46,427 bases of DNA from Pleurotus ostreatus/Saccharomyces cerevisiae fusant (taxonomy: Eukaryota; Opisthokonta). Location of the stretch: NCBI GenBank assembly GCA_024196135.1, contig JAMQCK010000162.1, forward strand, positions 1 through 46,427, read 5' to 3'. Of the stretch, positions 22,450 through 32,828 are shown in pieces; positions within the stretch are counted from its first letter, which is position 1, and each line of letters begins with the position of its first letter. The notes beneath the pieces were generated by a model, which saw nothing but the letters and a program-made list of their open reading frames with translations, did no database searches and had not been told where the DNA came from. Made by a program: the position numbers and the translations under genes.

Positions 22450-22845
22450 TAGAGTGTATTCGCCCATTTATTATTCCGTTATGAACATGCCAATTCATTT
22501 CTGGATCTTCAAAGCGTTTTCGTAGCAAGACTGACCGGATTCAAAGATCTTCGCAGCGGCTCGCGGCGAGCTCGACAGTGCAACCCATCCTGGACCAGTC
22601 GTTCTTTACCTTTTCGAGACGAAACTTGGCACACATTCTCCTACGACTGTCCAATGCTGCCCGCCGTCGTGATACAACGTGAGGATAAGGTGATTCAAGG
22701 ACTGCCCGCGCTTGTCAGTGCAGAGCTCGCCAGCGGTTCCCGTAACATACCAAAATGATTTCGTAGTACGAGGATGGTCGGTGCTCAATTGAATTCGTAT
22801 GTACCGTTTTTGTAGCTTTAAAAATGAACGGGCGAATACACCCTA
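22450..22845 (-). mobile_element. TIR element E5, copy 1 (396 bp)
   Basis: It begins TAGAGTGTATTCGCCC and ends with the near inverse GGGCGAATACACCCTA. Four copies are present in the window, all in the same orientation and of nearly the same length. On the minus strand this copy retains a readable stretch beginning FWYVTG and LCTDKRGQ. No complete protein is encoded. Confidence 0.75.
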
Positions 22846-22917
22846 ATATCAACCCCTTCACTTACAAAATGCGGCTCCACTTCATGCAGTGGCTAATGCA
22901 GAACTCCCGCGGGCTGA

Positions 22918-23312
22918 TAGAGTGTATTTGCCCATTGATAATTCCGTTATGAGCATGCTAATTCGTTTTTGGATTTTCAAGGCATTCTCGTAACAAGACT
23001 GACCAGATCCAAGATCTTCGCAGTGGCTCTCGCCGAGCAGGCCAGCGCGACTCGTCCTGGACCGGCCGTTCTTGCACTTCACGAGGCGAGGCTTGGCAGG
23101 TCGTCTTGGGCAACTGCTTGACGCCGCCTGTCGTCGTGAAACGACGTGAACACGAGGTCATTGAGAGGTTGCCCGCGCTTAAGAGTGCAGAGCCCGCCGA
23201 CACTTTCCGTAACATACCAAAACGATTTCGTTGTGTGAAGGCGCTCGGTGCGTAATTGAATTCGTATGTACCGCTTTTCGATCTTGAATTCTTAATGGGC
23301 GAATACACTCTA
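22918..23312 (-). mobile_element. TIR element E5, copy 2 (395 bp)
   Basis: It follows copy 1 by 72 bp in direct orientation, with ends TAGAGTGTATTTGCCC and GGGCGAATACACTCTA. By eye it is closer to copy 4 (44457-44852) than to copy 1, so the neighbouring pair is more likely two insertions than a simple tandem duplication. Confidence 0.75.
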
Positions 23313-23476
23313 ATGAATATGTTCATATGTAGGAGGAATATCACTGGTAGTCGAACTCTAATGCGATCATGTGATGGCCTCGTGCGCGCCTGGGCGAGGA
23401 CACGACGTATCGGTCATTTTCTTCGAAGGGCCTTGTTGCTCTGGCAGACATGATCAGGGTATGTATCTCCACTCCT

Positions 23477-24143
23477 CTACGGTGTCGGAAGAAGAGCATC
23501 AAATGCCTGCCCTTCATTCCATAAATCGAAGGTGAACACAGCCTCGTCCTCCTTTGCGCCAACGTACTCGTAGCCGCACTCCGAGAATATCTCGGGGCTG
23601 CTGCTGAATGGGTGAATGCGGCAGAAGTGAGACAGCTTCTCGAACACGACCTTCTCGTCCGCGCGGAACTCCTCCATCTGGGATATTCGACAGATGTGAT
23701 CCACAAAGCTAAGGTAGTATCCCTGCCACCCAAGGAAGTTGACCATCCGACCCAACAGGATGCATGCGAGTCGATGCTTCTGGACTGAGAGAGGGTCTGT
23801 GGCGCGCATCTGCGGCGCAGACTCGCAAAGCAGCTCGATGGAGCGATCCCAATCACTCCAATCTCGAGCCTCCTCTGCGGAATACTGGCGGCGAATTTGA
23901 TCCCGCAGATTCTGTCGAGATGTCAGGAAGACCCCGAAGACTGAAGTGTCATGGAAACGACCGACAATGAGATGGTAGTCGCCCGCACAGTCGCACAGAA
24001 AGTCCCGGACGTATACGTGACTACGGCATGCTGCCAGTAGGTCATCAGCCCGGTGCCCATGCAGACGGCCAGAGCATCCTACCCGAGATGCGCAGGAGCT
24101 GTATGTAAGCGTACTTGACTAGATCGATTCGCGAGAGTTCCAT
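23477..24143 (-). CDS. Uncharacterised protein (204 aa, 2 exons)
   Basis: Exons are 24143-24083 and 24030-23477, joined by a 52-bp GT..AG intron in phase 1. The joined N-terminus runs MELSRIDLVKYAYIQLL into ACRSHVYVRDFLCD. The protein is mixed in composition, with many aromatic residues, a WSDWDR stretch near 84, Cys-rich positions near 25-35, and no clear signal peptide or membrane span. Natural-looking composition across both exons and the clean splice support a real gene. I do not recognise the family. An AC/AT microsatellite lies about 80-105 bp upstream of the start. Confidence 0.6.
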
Positions 24144-24224
24144 GACAGAAGCTTCGTTTTTGAGTGGTTTGGTCGTGCACAGGACGAGGGAAGGTGTACC
24201 CACTCTTGCTTTACGTTCGTATAC

Positions 24225-24246
24225 ACACACACATATATATATATAC
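24225..24246. repeat. Dinucleotide microsatellite (AC then AT)
   Basis: A short run of AC units passes directly into AT units upstream of the 204-aa minus-strand gene. It may lie in that gene's promoter region. Confidence 0.7.
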
Positions 24247-24263
24247 CTGATTCTGATCATCAA

Positions 24264-24800
24264 ACATCAAGATGTAAGAGTGGCGGCCGCTACGTGATGC
24301 GTAGAATGCGCACAATCGGCGTCAGTGCCATCTAAGGACTACGTTTCAGCCAGCATGTTGGCTCTGGCTACAGTGATTGAGAAGATTTACGTGTACATTG
24401 GCCCCCGAGAAAAAAGCAGATTCAGAGGAACACAGGTACAGTGGGTCGCCGCTGCACATCGTCATTCATCGGATGAACATCATCTGAGCTGATAGCAATC
24501 GACTCCAGAAAGGTCTCGATAATCCGACGCGTTTGAAGGCATGGCGGCGCTAGAGACTGAGATTGTATTCGAATCCCTGCGCCCCGAAGGCTAGCAGAAT
24601 ATTCCTACGACCTCAACCTCGTTGTCGTCGAGTGCCCTCGAGGAAAGACCAGTATTGGACGAAGAAAACGAAAAATGAATCCATATGCGGAGCTTCGCAG
24701 CAAGGTTTGGAGGGGGCAACAGCTGGGCTATGAAGGTCGACCGAATACGGTAGGCACCCACCAGCAGAACGGGAAAGACATTGGAAAACCCCGTTGCAAA
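24264..24800. other. No gene recognised
   Basis: A minus-strand frame at 24591-24845 encodes a hydrophobic stretch, but its start lies in the E2 end, so if it was ever a gene it has been cut by that insertion. Nothing else can be supported. Confidence 0.35.
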
Positions 24801-26080
24801 TACAGCTGCGTACGTGACTGCTGGACCTGCCCCACTTGGGGACATCGCCGTGGTGGGCGTCCTGCGAGCTCAGACAATCTCGGAAACGTCGCAGAACGGT
24901 AGAGCGCCATCGAAACCCCCAGTCTACATACCCACTTTGTCGACCGTCTCACTACGTAGCTCGCTATGAAACGTGCCAAAGGTCCCCAGGTTGCCTCAAC
25001 GTCGTTTACACGTCGCCCCCGTGCACCGGCGGATCTCAGTGGCTGATGGGCCACGGGGTTCCAGCGCCGAAGCCACTGGATCCCTGTGGTTCAACAACAG
25101 CTGAAATCCAGCTTCGGGGTTGCTGATCACCAAGCAGCAGTCGCGCCGGACCTCCGAAGCATGACGTGGCAGTCGCCCACCCGCCTCGTTCAGGTGCCTC
25201 CGCGCGGTTCGTACTGGGTTTCAGCCCACTTTCTATTCAAGGGCAACTATCGACCTACTATCTACTAGTTGCATTGTACGTGCGAGTGAGAACCGTATAT
25301 ACGCGTCAGTAGCACCATCTGTGCACGAGGCACGTCGTCCTCGGCAACAACTGAGGCTTTCTGGTCAGCGCTGCAGGCTGCGGCAGTAGGCAAGAGCACT
25401 GTCATCAGACAAAAGAAAATATACCAGGATCAGATATTGACGACCAGCCGCTGCAGTGCGTGAGAGGGGAAACCGAAGGTGAAGGTCATGAGCGCTCGCG
25501 CGGCAACGCCGATGGCTGGCGCCGCCCTGCGACGCTCCGCAGCTGCTCTGGGGCATCGAGGTACGCGAGGACGGCTGACAGAGGGTAGAGGATCCGTTGG
25601 GGGGAGCTGAGGATTTGGACGCATACGCAGAGACAGGAGGTTCTTTGAGGCAGCATGACTGTCGCGGAGAAGACGAGTTGCTCGACTTGCCGCCTTTTCG
25701 AAGTCGGGCGATTAGTAAGCTGCCCAACGGCCACGAGTGCTCCGCGGAGCAGCGCGGGCCGAGTGCTCGCTGTCTTCCAGCGAGCGAGCCACTGGGATTC
25801 ACCTGTTGCTGAACCACAGAAATCCAGTGGCGAATTCCGCTGCAGTTCACTGAGGTCAGTTTCAAGGGCATTTCCACTGAAATCAGCCGGTGCACGGGTC
25901 GACGTGTACCTCTAACGCCTCCCGCAAGTTTGGCCCGTCTCGGACAAAACTTCTTAGATGGGGGTTTCTCGCCTGTCTCTACCGTTTTGTGAGGAGATCG
26001 TATTTTTCTGCGCTCGCGTAGTGCCCAGCTTGGCGATTTGATCAGATGGGGCAGGTCCATCAGTGATGTCCGCAGCTATA
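24801..26080 (+). mobile_element. TIR element E2, copy 2, interrupted by another element
   Basis: The left part (24801-25009) matches the left half of E2 copy 1 and the right part (25906-26080) matches its right half; together they make about 384 bp, the size of the intact copy. The right end has the clearest terminus, CCATCAGTGATGTCCGCAGC. The gap is filled by the element at 25010-25905. Confidence 0.75.
25010..25905. mobile_element. Long-TIR element (896 bp) nested in E2
   Basis: The outer ends pair as ACGTCG...CGTGCACCGGC and its inverse over about 32 bp, and a further inverted pair (GCCACTGGAT, TGTGGTTCA) extends the arms beyond 80 bp. Comparison with the uninterrupted E2 sequence at 13220-13599 gives the empty site, GTCGTTTACCTCTAACG. 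The flanks TTAC and GTAC suggest a 3-4 bp target duplication. A long minus-strand frame (25365-26060) crosses the boundary into E2 and is therefore not an element gene. Confidence 0.65.
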
Positions 26081-26199
26081 GGTGGATATCCTATATCGCA
26101 TCACCGCGGATTCTGGCGCTTTATAGCGCAGCATATCATAGGCGCCACTGTGCGCCCCAAAGAGGGTGAACACAAGAGTTTACCTGAATAGAGCGTATT

Positions 26200-26345
26200 A
26201 GTTTCGATAATTTGAGCGCGTCTGCCCAGGATTTTTAGGCGCTATTTCAAATTCAACGCCGAGTAGGATTGGCCATAAAATCTTTGAGAACAGAGTGAGT
26301 CTGCCCAGGAATTTACAGTGCTTTTTCAAATTCAAAAGCGACTAG
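26200..26345. repeat. Imperfect direct duplication of about 80 bp
   Basis: Two successive units share GTCTGCCCAGGA and TTTTTCAAATTCAA-type blocks, near 26220-26270 and 26297-26345. The second is diverged. No function is apparent. Confidence 0.45.
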
Positions 26346-27531
26346 AGGAAGCTCCGGCTCCGCCGACTCTAACCTTACCTTGCGCCTGAGGTCTGAGACC
26401 GTGGGCTGGGCTTGCGCACTCGACTCTCGTGGCGCGCGTGACTTGACACTTGTTGTCCAAAAGCACCGTCCAAATTGATGGGGTCAATTAAGGGCCGGAG
26501 AGACCTTGCAAGGCAAGGTAACAAGGTAATTATCTTCTGGTGGAAGTTGTTTCGGGAGCGCCTGAAATCGAAAATTTGGTCATAGCCAGCGTGGTCCGGC
26601 CCCGGAGGGGCCGGGCATACTTCCCAAAAGGTGGCCAGCGCGTTCCCGCGGCGCGCGCCATAGGTGCGCCCCCATTCCCTTCCCGCGGGATGCCTACCCG
26701 CCGCAGATCCCACTGGCCATCGTGGGGGGAGTCCTCGCCGACATGTGTGCCGATGCCATCAGATGGGTGGCGACATTGTCGACTTGTCGAGGTTCTCCCT
26801 CGGAGAGCGGGGCGCGGCACGCTGCCGCGCGCCTGACCTTCCGCTCCTTGTTGGTTCCAAATGCTGGTGAGGCGGCGAATTGAAGACAAAAATGAGTATA
26901 TTATTACGCTATCTACTGTCCAGTGGATGTTACTACTTCTGAGCAGAGGAATTGATGTTTTTTTGAAGGGGACAGGTGGAGGAGATGACGGGGGAGGGGG
27001 GAGAGAATGGCCAGGTATGCCCCCGAGGAGAGAATCCGTGAGTGCATTTTGAGGGGAGAGGTTTGGGGTTGAGGAAAGAGGGTAGAGAAGTCGAACAGAA
27101 GAGGAGGGAGGGAGGGAGGGCAAGTAGTGGGCGATGGCAGCACGCGAGCCCTCCTGCGCACTGGGTACTCATCGAGTTGCTACCGGGATATGTGAATTAA
27201 AGCTTTCGCTCGTGCACGCGCGTTCTCCCCTCCTCCTTGCAAGCTGCGCGCTCCTCCTCGTTATTCGTACGCGGTGTCGCCCCTATACCGTGGTGTCAGA
27301 AAAAGGGAAAAATTCGAAGAGCATCCACGTACCTTCGCGCGTCCTATACCCCTCCAAAGCGCTCTGTAGGTCCTTGAGCTGTGATTAATAGCCTGGGTGT
27401 GGTGGTATGTTCGCGCTCATCGTCGTGATCGTGGTAGCGGACAGGAATCGACGCGGCTACGACGCGTGATGGGCGCTTCGGCATTTGCCGCAAAATCGTT
27501 GAAAATCGGTCTTCGACCAATTTTGTCGGAT
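26346..27531. other. GC-rich region with a purine-rich strand; no gene supported
   Basis: Long frames occur on the minus strand (26530-27123 and 26375-26713), but they overlap in different phases and show only low-complexity Pro/Ser or Arg-rich sequence. From about 26965 to 27120 the plus strand is almost all purine. On the minus strand that is a pyrimidine tract, which in fungi often precedes a transcription start, so a minus-strand gene cannot be excluded. Confidence 0.35.
27106..27120 (+). other. G-quadruplex-like tract
   Basis: Four GGG runs separated by single A bases form a compact potential quadruplex at the edge of the purine-rich strand. Confidence 0.55.
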
Positions 27532-27839
27532 TACAGCAGGCGAAAGATCGTTAGAGGCGACAGCGCTGGTGGGGCGCGCGTGATCTGAGCTTCTGTGGAG
27601 TGCCTTCGGGCAACTAGAGGAAGGGAAGCGGAGACGTCTCTCCCTCGAAAGCCAGGCTTATTTTTATCGGCATATGTGCTTCATTCGAGTTCCTAGCGTT
27701 ACCGAGCGTTCTAAGTAGAAGAAGGTAGCCGGAGGCCTTGAGACGTGCTGGGGGAAAGCCTAACGTGTTGCTCCATCAAAGCACAGACTCAGCACGCTCC
27801 AAGAACGCTTTCGTCTCTAACAATCTTTCGCCTGCTGTA
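27532..27839. mobile_element. TIR element E6, copy 2 (308 bp)
   Basis: It differs from copy 1 (12161-12468) at four positions, with the same orientation and ends. It lies beside a perfect 22-bp palindrome at 27839-27860 that starts with the element's last base. The sequence to the left contains a related imperfect palindrome built on AAATCGGTC, so the element may have inserted into palindromic DNA. Confidence 0.8.
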
Positions 27840-28496
27840 AATCGGTCTGCAGACCGATTTCCGATCACGCTGCCCACCCCGCCCTTTCGAACATCGGACA
27901 TGTTGGTAGAAATTACTCTGGACACGCGAATCACCCGTGACGTCACAGCCTCGCTACCCCTCCGGCGGGACGACTGACACGCTTGTGCTCTTCGAAACCT
28001 CACCGCGGGATGCGATACAGTCTTCTCTAGCCCACCTACCACGTCGCGAAGGTCTGACGCTGCCAGCAGCGGGCGTAGAGCATGGGCAGCGTTGAGACCC
28101 GTGCCAGAATCTTCCGCAAAGATTGTAAACTCGTCGTAGAAATCATTGTTGTTGTTACAAGAAGTTCGTGAAAAAACATTGCTTTTTCTGTAATTTTCGC
28201 GTAAAATCCTAGCCAGACGCGCTCTAATCATGCCGTCGTTCTCGTCTACGCGCAATCGATTTTACTTTCATATCTTCCAAAGAAGAGCGACAACGGATAG
28301 GAGGTCAAGGAGGATGAATACTCCCGAATGACGGAGCATACCGCGCATGCGGGGACAATCTTACCACAACTGCCTGCTGCACTCGAGCACCCTACGATTA
28401 GCGCAGCATGGCACTTGCATAGTACAGCATCTGTAAATGGGGTAAGCTCCAGTCCGCATGGGCGGGGTCAGAGTGACCACCATATCGATGTAACCC
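27840..28496. other. Possible truncated frame next to E6; no gene supported
   Basis: A 159-aa minus-strand frame (28255-27776) ends inside E6, so its last 20 residues come from the element. The N-terminal part has natural-looking composition. It may be a gene cut by E6 or a chance frame. Confidence 0.3.
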
Positions 28497-29035
28497 ATAC
28501 TGACGGTAACCCCCTTCCGAAATGGATTTGCCGCGCCGTCCCTGCCGCTAGAAATTCGGGCAGACTGTGGCCGCTGAGCATTGTCAATCGATGAATCATG
28601 TCGTAGAGTATCTGCATAAATATCTTCAGACGAACCTGTGAAGAGTCGAGCTCAATAGAGGGGGGCCAGGCGTTGGGTGGGGAACCCACTTTGTGCCCAC
28701 CATCCGAAACACCGCGTTCAAGCTGGTGTAGGACCAGCGCTTTCACCCGAAAAAGACACCCATGTGTCAATTACAACACAGAGAAGATGCCCTCGAAGAG
28801 AACCAGGTATACCAGCACTTTGGACGCTGAGAATTTATCAGACAGTGGTGATGGCCGCCCTCTCCTTGCCACAACGCCTTCAACGCGCGTATCGCTCATT
28901 ATCCTGTCGAATGAGCTGAAGTTATGTATGTAGCGCCCTTTATATACGCACCATATAATGGTGATTTTTTCTCGATTTTACCGATGTGGGAACAGTCGGA
29001 AAGGCGGCGTTTCGGATGGGGGTTAGCGTCAGTAT
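28497..29035. mobile_element. TIR element (539 bp)
   Basis: The ends pair over about 27 bp as ATACTGACG.TAACCCCC and TCCGAAA and their inverse. The last 60 bp recur almost unchanged at 32200-32260, showing that this end belongs to a repeated family. No coding frame is defended. Confidence 0.55.
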
Positions 29036-29060
29036 TTGCCCGCTAATCGTCTGACTAGAG

Positions 29061-29264
29061 TAGGGAGCTTGAGCTACACAGAAATTCCTTTTTGCTCATC
29101 GCTCCTGGGGAGCCCACGCTCGGTCCACCGTCCTGGGAGATGACCTTTGTGTGTAGCCTCGCGCGTGTAGTCTCCGCGTATGCAGTAGCTATATTGAAGG
29201 ACCTGAAGGGGCAGGCGCCATGGACGGATCTACTATACAGAAGTTGTGTAGCTCAAGCTCCCTA
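29061..29264. mobile_element. TIR element E9 with perfect 20-bp ends (204 bp)
   Basis: The ends TAGGGAGCTTGAGCTACACA (29061-29080) and 29245-29264 are perfect inverted copies. It sits inside the left terminus of E5 copy 3, separating CTAGAG from GTGTATTCGC. The TA at each end fits a duplicated TA target, as in Tc1/mariner-like MITEs. Confidence 0.75.
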
Positions 29265-29657
29265 GTGTATTCGCTCGTTAATAATTCCGTTATGAACATG
29301 CCGATTCATTTTCGGATCTTCAAAGCATTCTCGTAGTAAGACTCACGAGATCCAGGATCTTTCCGCAGTGGCGCATGGCGAGCTGACCAGCGCCACCCTT
29401 CTTGGACCGGTTTTTCTCGCACTTGTCGAGGCGAGACTTGGCAGACGGGCCCCGACGACCGTCCAGCACCGCCCGCCATCGTGAGGCGACATGAAGACAT
29501 AGTGACTGAAGGGCTGCCCGCGCTTGTGAGTGCAGAGCCCACCAACGATTCTCGTAACTCACCAAAACAAATCCGTAGTATGAAGATGCTCGGTGCTCAA
29601 TTGGCTTCGCATGTACCGTTTTCGGATCTTGGATTTTTAATGGGCGAATTCACTCTA
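29265..29657 (-). mobile_element. TIR element E5, copy 3 (about 395 bp)
   Basis: It is full-length, but its first bases are displaced to 29055-29060 by the E9 insertion. The right end reads GGGCGAATTCACTCTA. Its internal sequence is the most diverged of the four copies. Confidence 0.7.
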
Positions 29658-29669
29658 TCACGGTTGCCA

Positions 29670-30427
29670 CTACACATACCGGTGCAATAGAGGAGTATGA
29701 GTAAAGTCAGCTGGCGCTGCACGCACGATGACATCGCCATTGGGGAGAGTGATTGGCTTAGTATGGGCGCTCCGGCCATATTCCGCACACTCGCCGACGT
29801 TGATTAGTGTCTCTCGCCTCTGAATCTGCGATCCATCCCCAGCGGAAGTCAACGCGTGATGCCCAAGAGACACGTGCAGCGACCCAGACGGGGCCGTCGG
29901 GGGACTTGCAGATGACTTCGGCTGCAGTAGTGTGAGAATCTATGGAAACGGGATAGGACTAGAGCCAGACGATGGAGAGAGACATAGCACCGTGGGCTCC
30001 CCCATAGTCCCACTTCATCTCTGCCGAGCTCCGTGTACTCAGCTGGTAGTGGTTCCCAGTGTAGAGGTAGAAGAGTTGAAAGATAGGGTAGCCTGGACCT
30101 CGCGCGCGTCCGACAGGGAGCACCTCGCCCCCAGTAGGTACCGCAGGCCCGCGAACCTCCAGGTAGTAGTGAATGACGGTGTCCCTATCGGCCGGGTATC
30201 CGCTCTCGTCTGTGAGATACATGACAGAAACGCCTGCGTCAATCAGGACGTGCTTCAGACAAGTGTTGGGTGCAATGGTCAAGTCTGACGCTTCCTGTGA
30301 GATACATCGTGAGACATGGACAGTGCATGTCTTGAACATGTACCGCCAGAGGTTCCTGGCTTAGAGGCCAGATTCCTTCCTCGACAGCTCCATAGACAAT
30401 CGCGGGGAAAGATGGGCTGGCGAACAT
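29670..30427 (-). CDS. Uncharacterised protein (219 aa, 3 exons)
   Basis: Exons are 30427-30344, 30294-29971 and 29921-29670, separated by two 49-bp introns, both in phase 0. The first has a GTACAT donor and CACAG acceptor. The second donor, GTCTGG, is weak and is the least certain point. A TATA box lies about 50 bp upstream. The product starts MFASPSFPAIVYGAVEEG; the middle holds aromatic-rich stretches (IHYYLEVRG, PIFQLFYLYTGNHYQL), and the C-terminal part includes ITLPNGDVIVRAAPADFT. There is no clear signal peptide or membrane span. I do not recognise the family. The gene ends 13 bp from E5 copy 3. Confidence 0.65.
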
Positions 30428-30477
30428 CACGCCCCGAGATGCGAATCGTGGAAGAGTTGTGCTTTAACTACCTATTC

Positions 30478-30486
30478 TTATATAAG
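30478..30486 (-). promoter_or_regulatory. TATA box of the 219-aa gene
   Basis: CTTATATAA on the minus strand lies about 50 bp upstream of the ATG at 30427, a usual distance for a fungal TATA element. Confidence 0.55.
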
Positions 30487-30545
30487 ACCAGGTGCGATCA
30501 CATCATGTAAGTTAACATTATCAACACACGTGACGTGTGAGCATA

Positions 30546-30905
30546 TACAGCTGCGGACATCACTGATGGACCTGCCCCCATCCGGTAAAACCGCCGAGTG
30601 GGCACCGCGCGAGCTCAGAAAAATACAGTTTCTTCAAAAAATGGTAGAGTGTGGCTAGAAACCCCCATCTACGAAGTTTCGTGCGAAATGGGGCAAACTT
30701 GCGGGAGGTGTTAGAGGTAACGTATGTTAGGGCATTCAGGGACCTTCGGCACGTTTCATGGCGAGGTACTTGGTGAAAGGGTCGACTAAATGGGTGTGTA
30801 GACTGGGGTTTTCGATGGCGCTCTTATCATTCTGCGAGGTTTGTGAGATTGTCTGAGCTCGCACAACGCCCACCACGGCAATTGCCCCAACGGTAGCAAG
30901 TCAGG
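30546..30905 (-). mobile_element. TIR element E2, copy 3 (about 360 bp, inverted)
   Basis: It begins TACAGCTGCGGACATCACTG and reads as the reverse complement of the other E2 copies. It is not interrupted. The far end, near 30905, is degenerate, so the exact limit is uncertain. Confidence 0.7.
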
Positions 30906-32021
30906 AGCACCTCAGTAACTGCCTCAAGAACGCGTGGGACGTTCACGCGACAAGAGAAATGGCTTCCTCCAAGCAAGCTGTCACTCCGACTCCGTGGAAG
31001 CGACACACTTTATTGACATAATGAAGTGTGTTGGGTCGCCATTGTGTGCTCTCCCTCAATGTACGCATGGTCGTGGGGTCTCAATGACCTTGCAAAACAA
31101 CAATGCATCACTGAAAGCCCCCTAATACGTACCCAGTCTGCTGGCCGATCGTCCAGCTCGTCAGGAAACGTCTCGAAGGTCACTACATGCTGTAACCTAC
31201 TATACGTCGCAGATGCCACGCATGAATCTTTTTTTCCGCCCAAATCTTGCTAATCGGAGTGGCCTCGAGGCTCGCTGCGACTCTGTAGAGAGGCCGTGAC
31301 TATCAAGCCCGCTGAACGCGCATCTCGGCCATTCTTCCGGGAAAGAAATTGCGCTATCGATTTGAGCGCAGATGTACGGATACGTGCAAATGGAGATTCA
31401 TCGCTCCTTACATACGCACTATATTATGGTTATGACTCTGAAGGGCCGTTTCACGGCAAGGCCCGCTACCACCAACATTCACTCTGCATCATACTATAAG
31501 CCACTGAGTTTGGATTCAGGCCGCCTAGGTAGCCTTGGGTACTGTAAGTGCGAGACACTTGCCTGTCATCATTATAGGACTACAACACCTGCGATAGAGC
31601 TCTGATGCGATAGACGCCCTCGACGGTCTACAGTACCAGAGTACGGTAGATGGATAGTGTGATTTGCACGTGTATATATGTGCGACAGGGATTCTTTCTC
31701 GCGTAAAAGGGCTGCAGAGATGGAGAAGAGTTGAATCAAAAGACCTGAAGGCGACGAGAAAGCGGGATCAAGCTCTTGGAAGGAGAGACATTTCCTTTTC
31801 ACACAGCGGCTGCGAGGCCAGGACCCTTGACTCCTTGACTGGCGGTCTCTTCGGATTAGCGCCTAACGTGTCTCTCAAGACGCGAGAGGACTACGGATTG
31901 CAGCGAGACAGCAAAGGGAAGAGACAAGGTGCGCTCGGCCGACGCCGAAGAGTCGAGACCGCCGAAGGCCTTGTCATGTGCCGGCACGTGATGGCTCACC
32001 AAAGTTTGCAAGACGGCGCAT
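30906..32021. other. No gene recognised
   Basis: Frames at 31010-31243 (minus) and 31664-32050 (plus) are open but have no splice partners or motifs. The second runs into the small hairpin element that follows. Confidence 0.35.
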
Positions 32022-32133
32022 TAGACCGTATTTGCACCAGGATATATTAGCGAATTTTGTACCAATCTCCCATAAAGAACAATGAGATTCGCGTGTAAAA
32101 TGTGTCGATATATATCGGTGCAAATACGATCTA
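32022..32133. mobile_element. Short hairpin element (112 bp)
   Basis: Inverted ends TAGACCGTATTTGCACC and GGTGCAAATACGATCTA, with pairing ATATAT blocks just inside, make a near-complete foldback. The size and form fit a very small MITE. Confidence 0.55.
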
Positions 32134-32199
32134 TTTGCGATTTCGCGCTTCATCCCTAATAAAACCCACTACCATAGATGGTAGCGGAAAATTCCTCCT

Positions 32200-32260
32200 G
32201 ATTTTATCGATGTGGGAACAGTCGGAAAGGCGGCGTTTCGGATGGGGGTTAGCGTCAGTG
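32200..32260 (+). repeat. Fragment of the 28497-29035 element family
   Basis: This 60-bp block, including GGGAACAGTCGGAAAGGCGG, is almost identical to about 28971-29031. The rest of the element is absent or too diverged to see. Confidence 0.65.
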
Positions 32261-32460
32261 TGAATAACTTGAACTTTAAAAGAGCTTCTCCTTACTTTGA
32301 AGTAGGTTAATTTGCCGCTATGAGGAAAAGGTGTGAGCGAGAGGATTCCTGCCAGGATCCGAAGCCGTGAGTGGAAATCTAAGCCGCTGAGAATGACTGC
32401 CGTGCGTATGTACTGTGTTTTTAGATCGCTGATACATCTTATTGTATAAGGGTCTAGATG

Positions 32461-32828
32461 TCGTACAGGGATGCATGGAGGCAACCGGAGGGGGCTGCAT
32501 AACGCTAACAACCCTCCGCACGTATGCCACCCACCCTATGCTAGGCGTGATTGTTGGACAATTAGGCAACCATGGAAGGTAATTTCTCCAACTAGGTTGG
32601 CGGGGTGAATGTCAACATGCAGCGTCAGGAATGCCCCAAGTTATCAGTAAAGCCACGAACAGGCCTATTTTCTACGCGAAGAACACCACGCGTGCAGGGC
32701 CGGGAGACATTCGGACTTTTGCGCGTTGGCGACTGACCCCTCCGTTATGCGTTAATCTATACCATATAGCCTAACTTTTTCGGGCCCTGTTCTGCGTTAT
32801 GGTAGCCTCTATACGTACCGGTACAGTA
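32461..32828 (-). mobile_element. TIR element E7, copy 2 (about 368 bp)
   Basis: Its reverse complement aligns end to end with 14763-15138, sharing TAACG..TAACGGAGGGGTC-type, CCTGACGCTGCA and GGTTGCCT blocks. Divergence is high, with several small gaps, so it is an old copy. Confidence 0.65.

Noticed and set aside
22958..23344. 128-aa minus-strand frame in E5 copy 2 as a gene
   Set aside because: The other E5 copies break the frame with stops and shifts, so it is not a conserved gene.
25365..26060. 231-aa minus-strand open frame
   Set aside because: It starts in the right half of E2 and crosses into the nested element, so it cannot be an ancestral gene of either.
26530..27123. 197-aa minus-strand open frame
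   Set aside because: Its first half is translated from the purine-rich tract (Pro/Ser-rich) and the rest overlaps another frame; nothing indicates selection.
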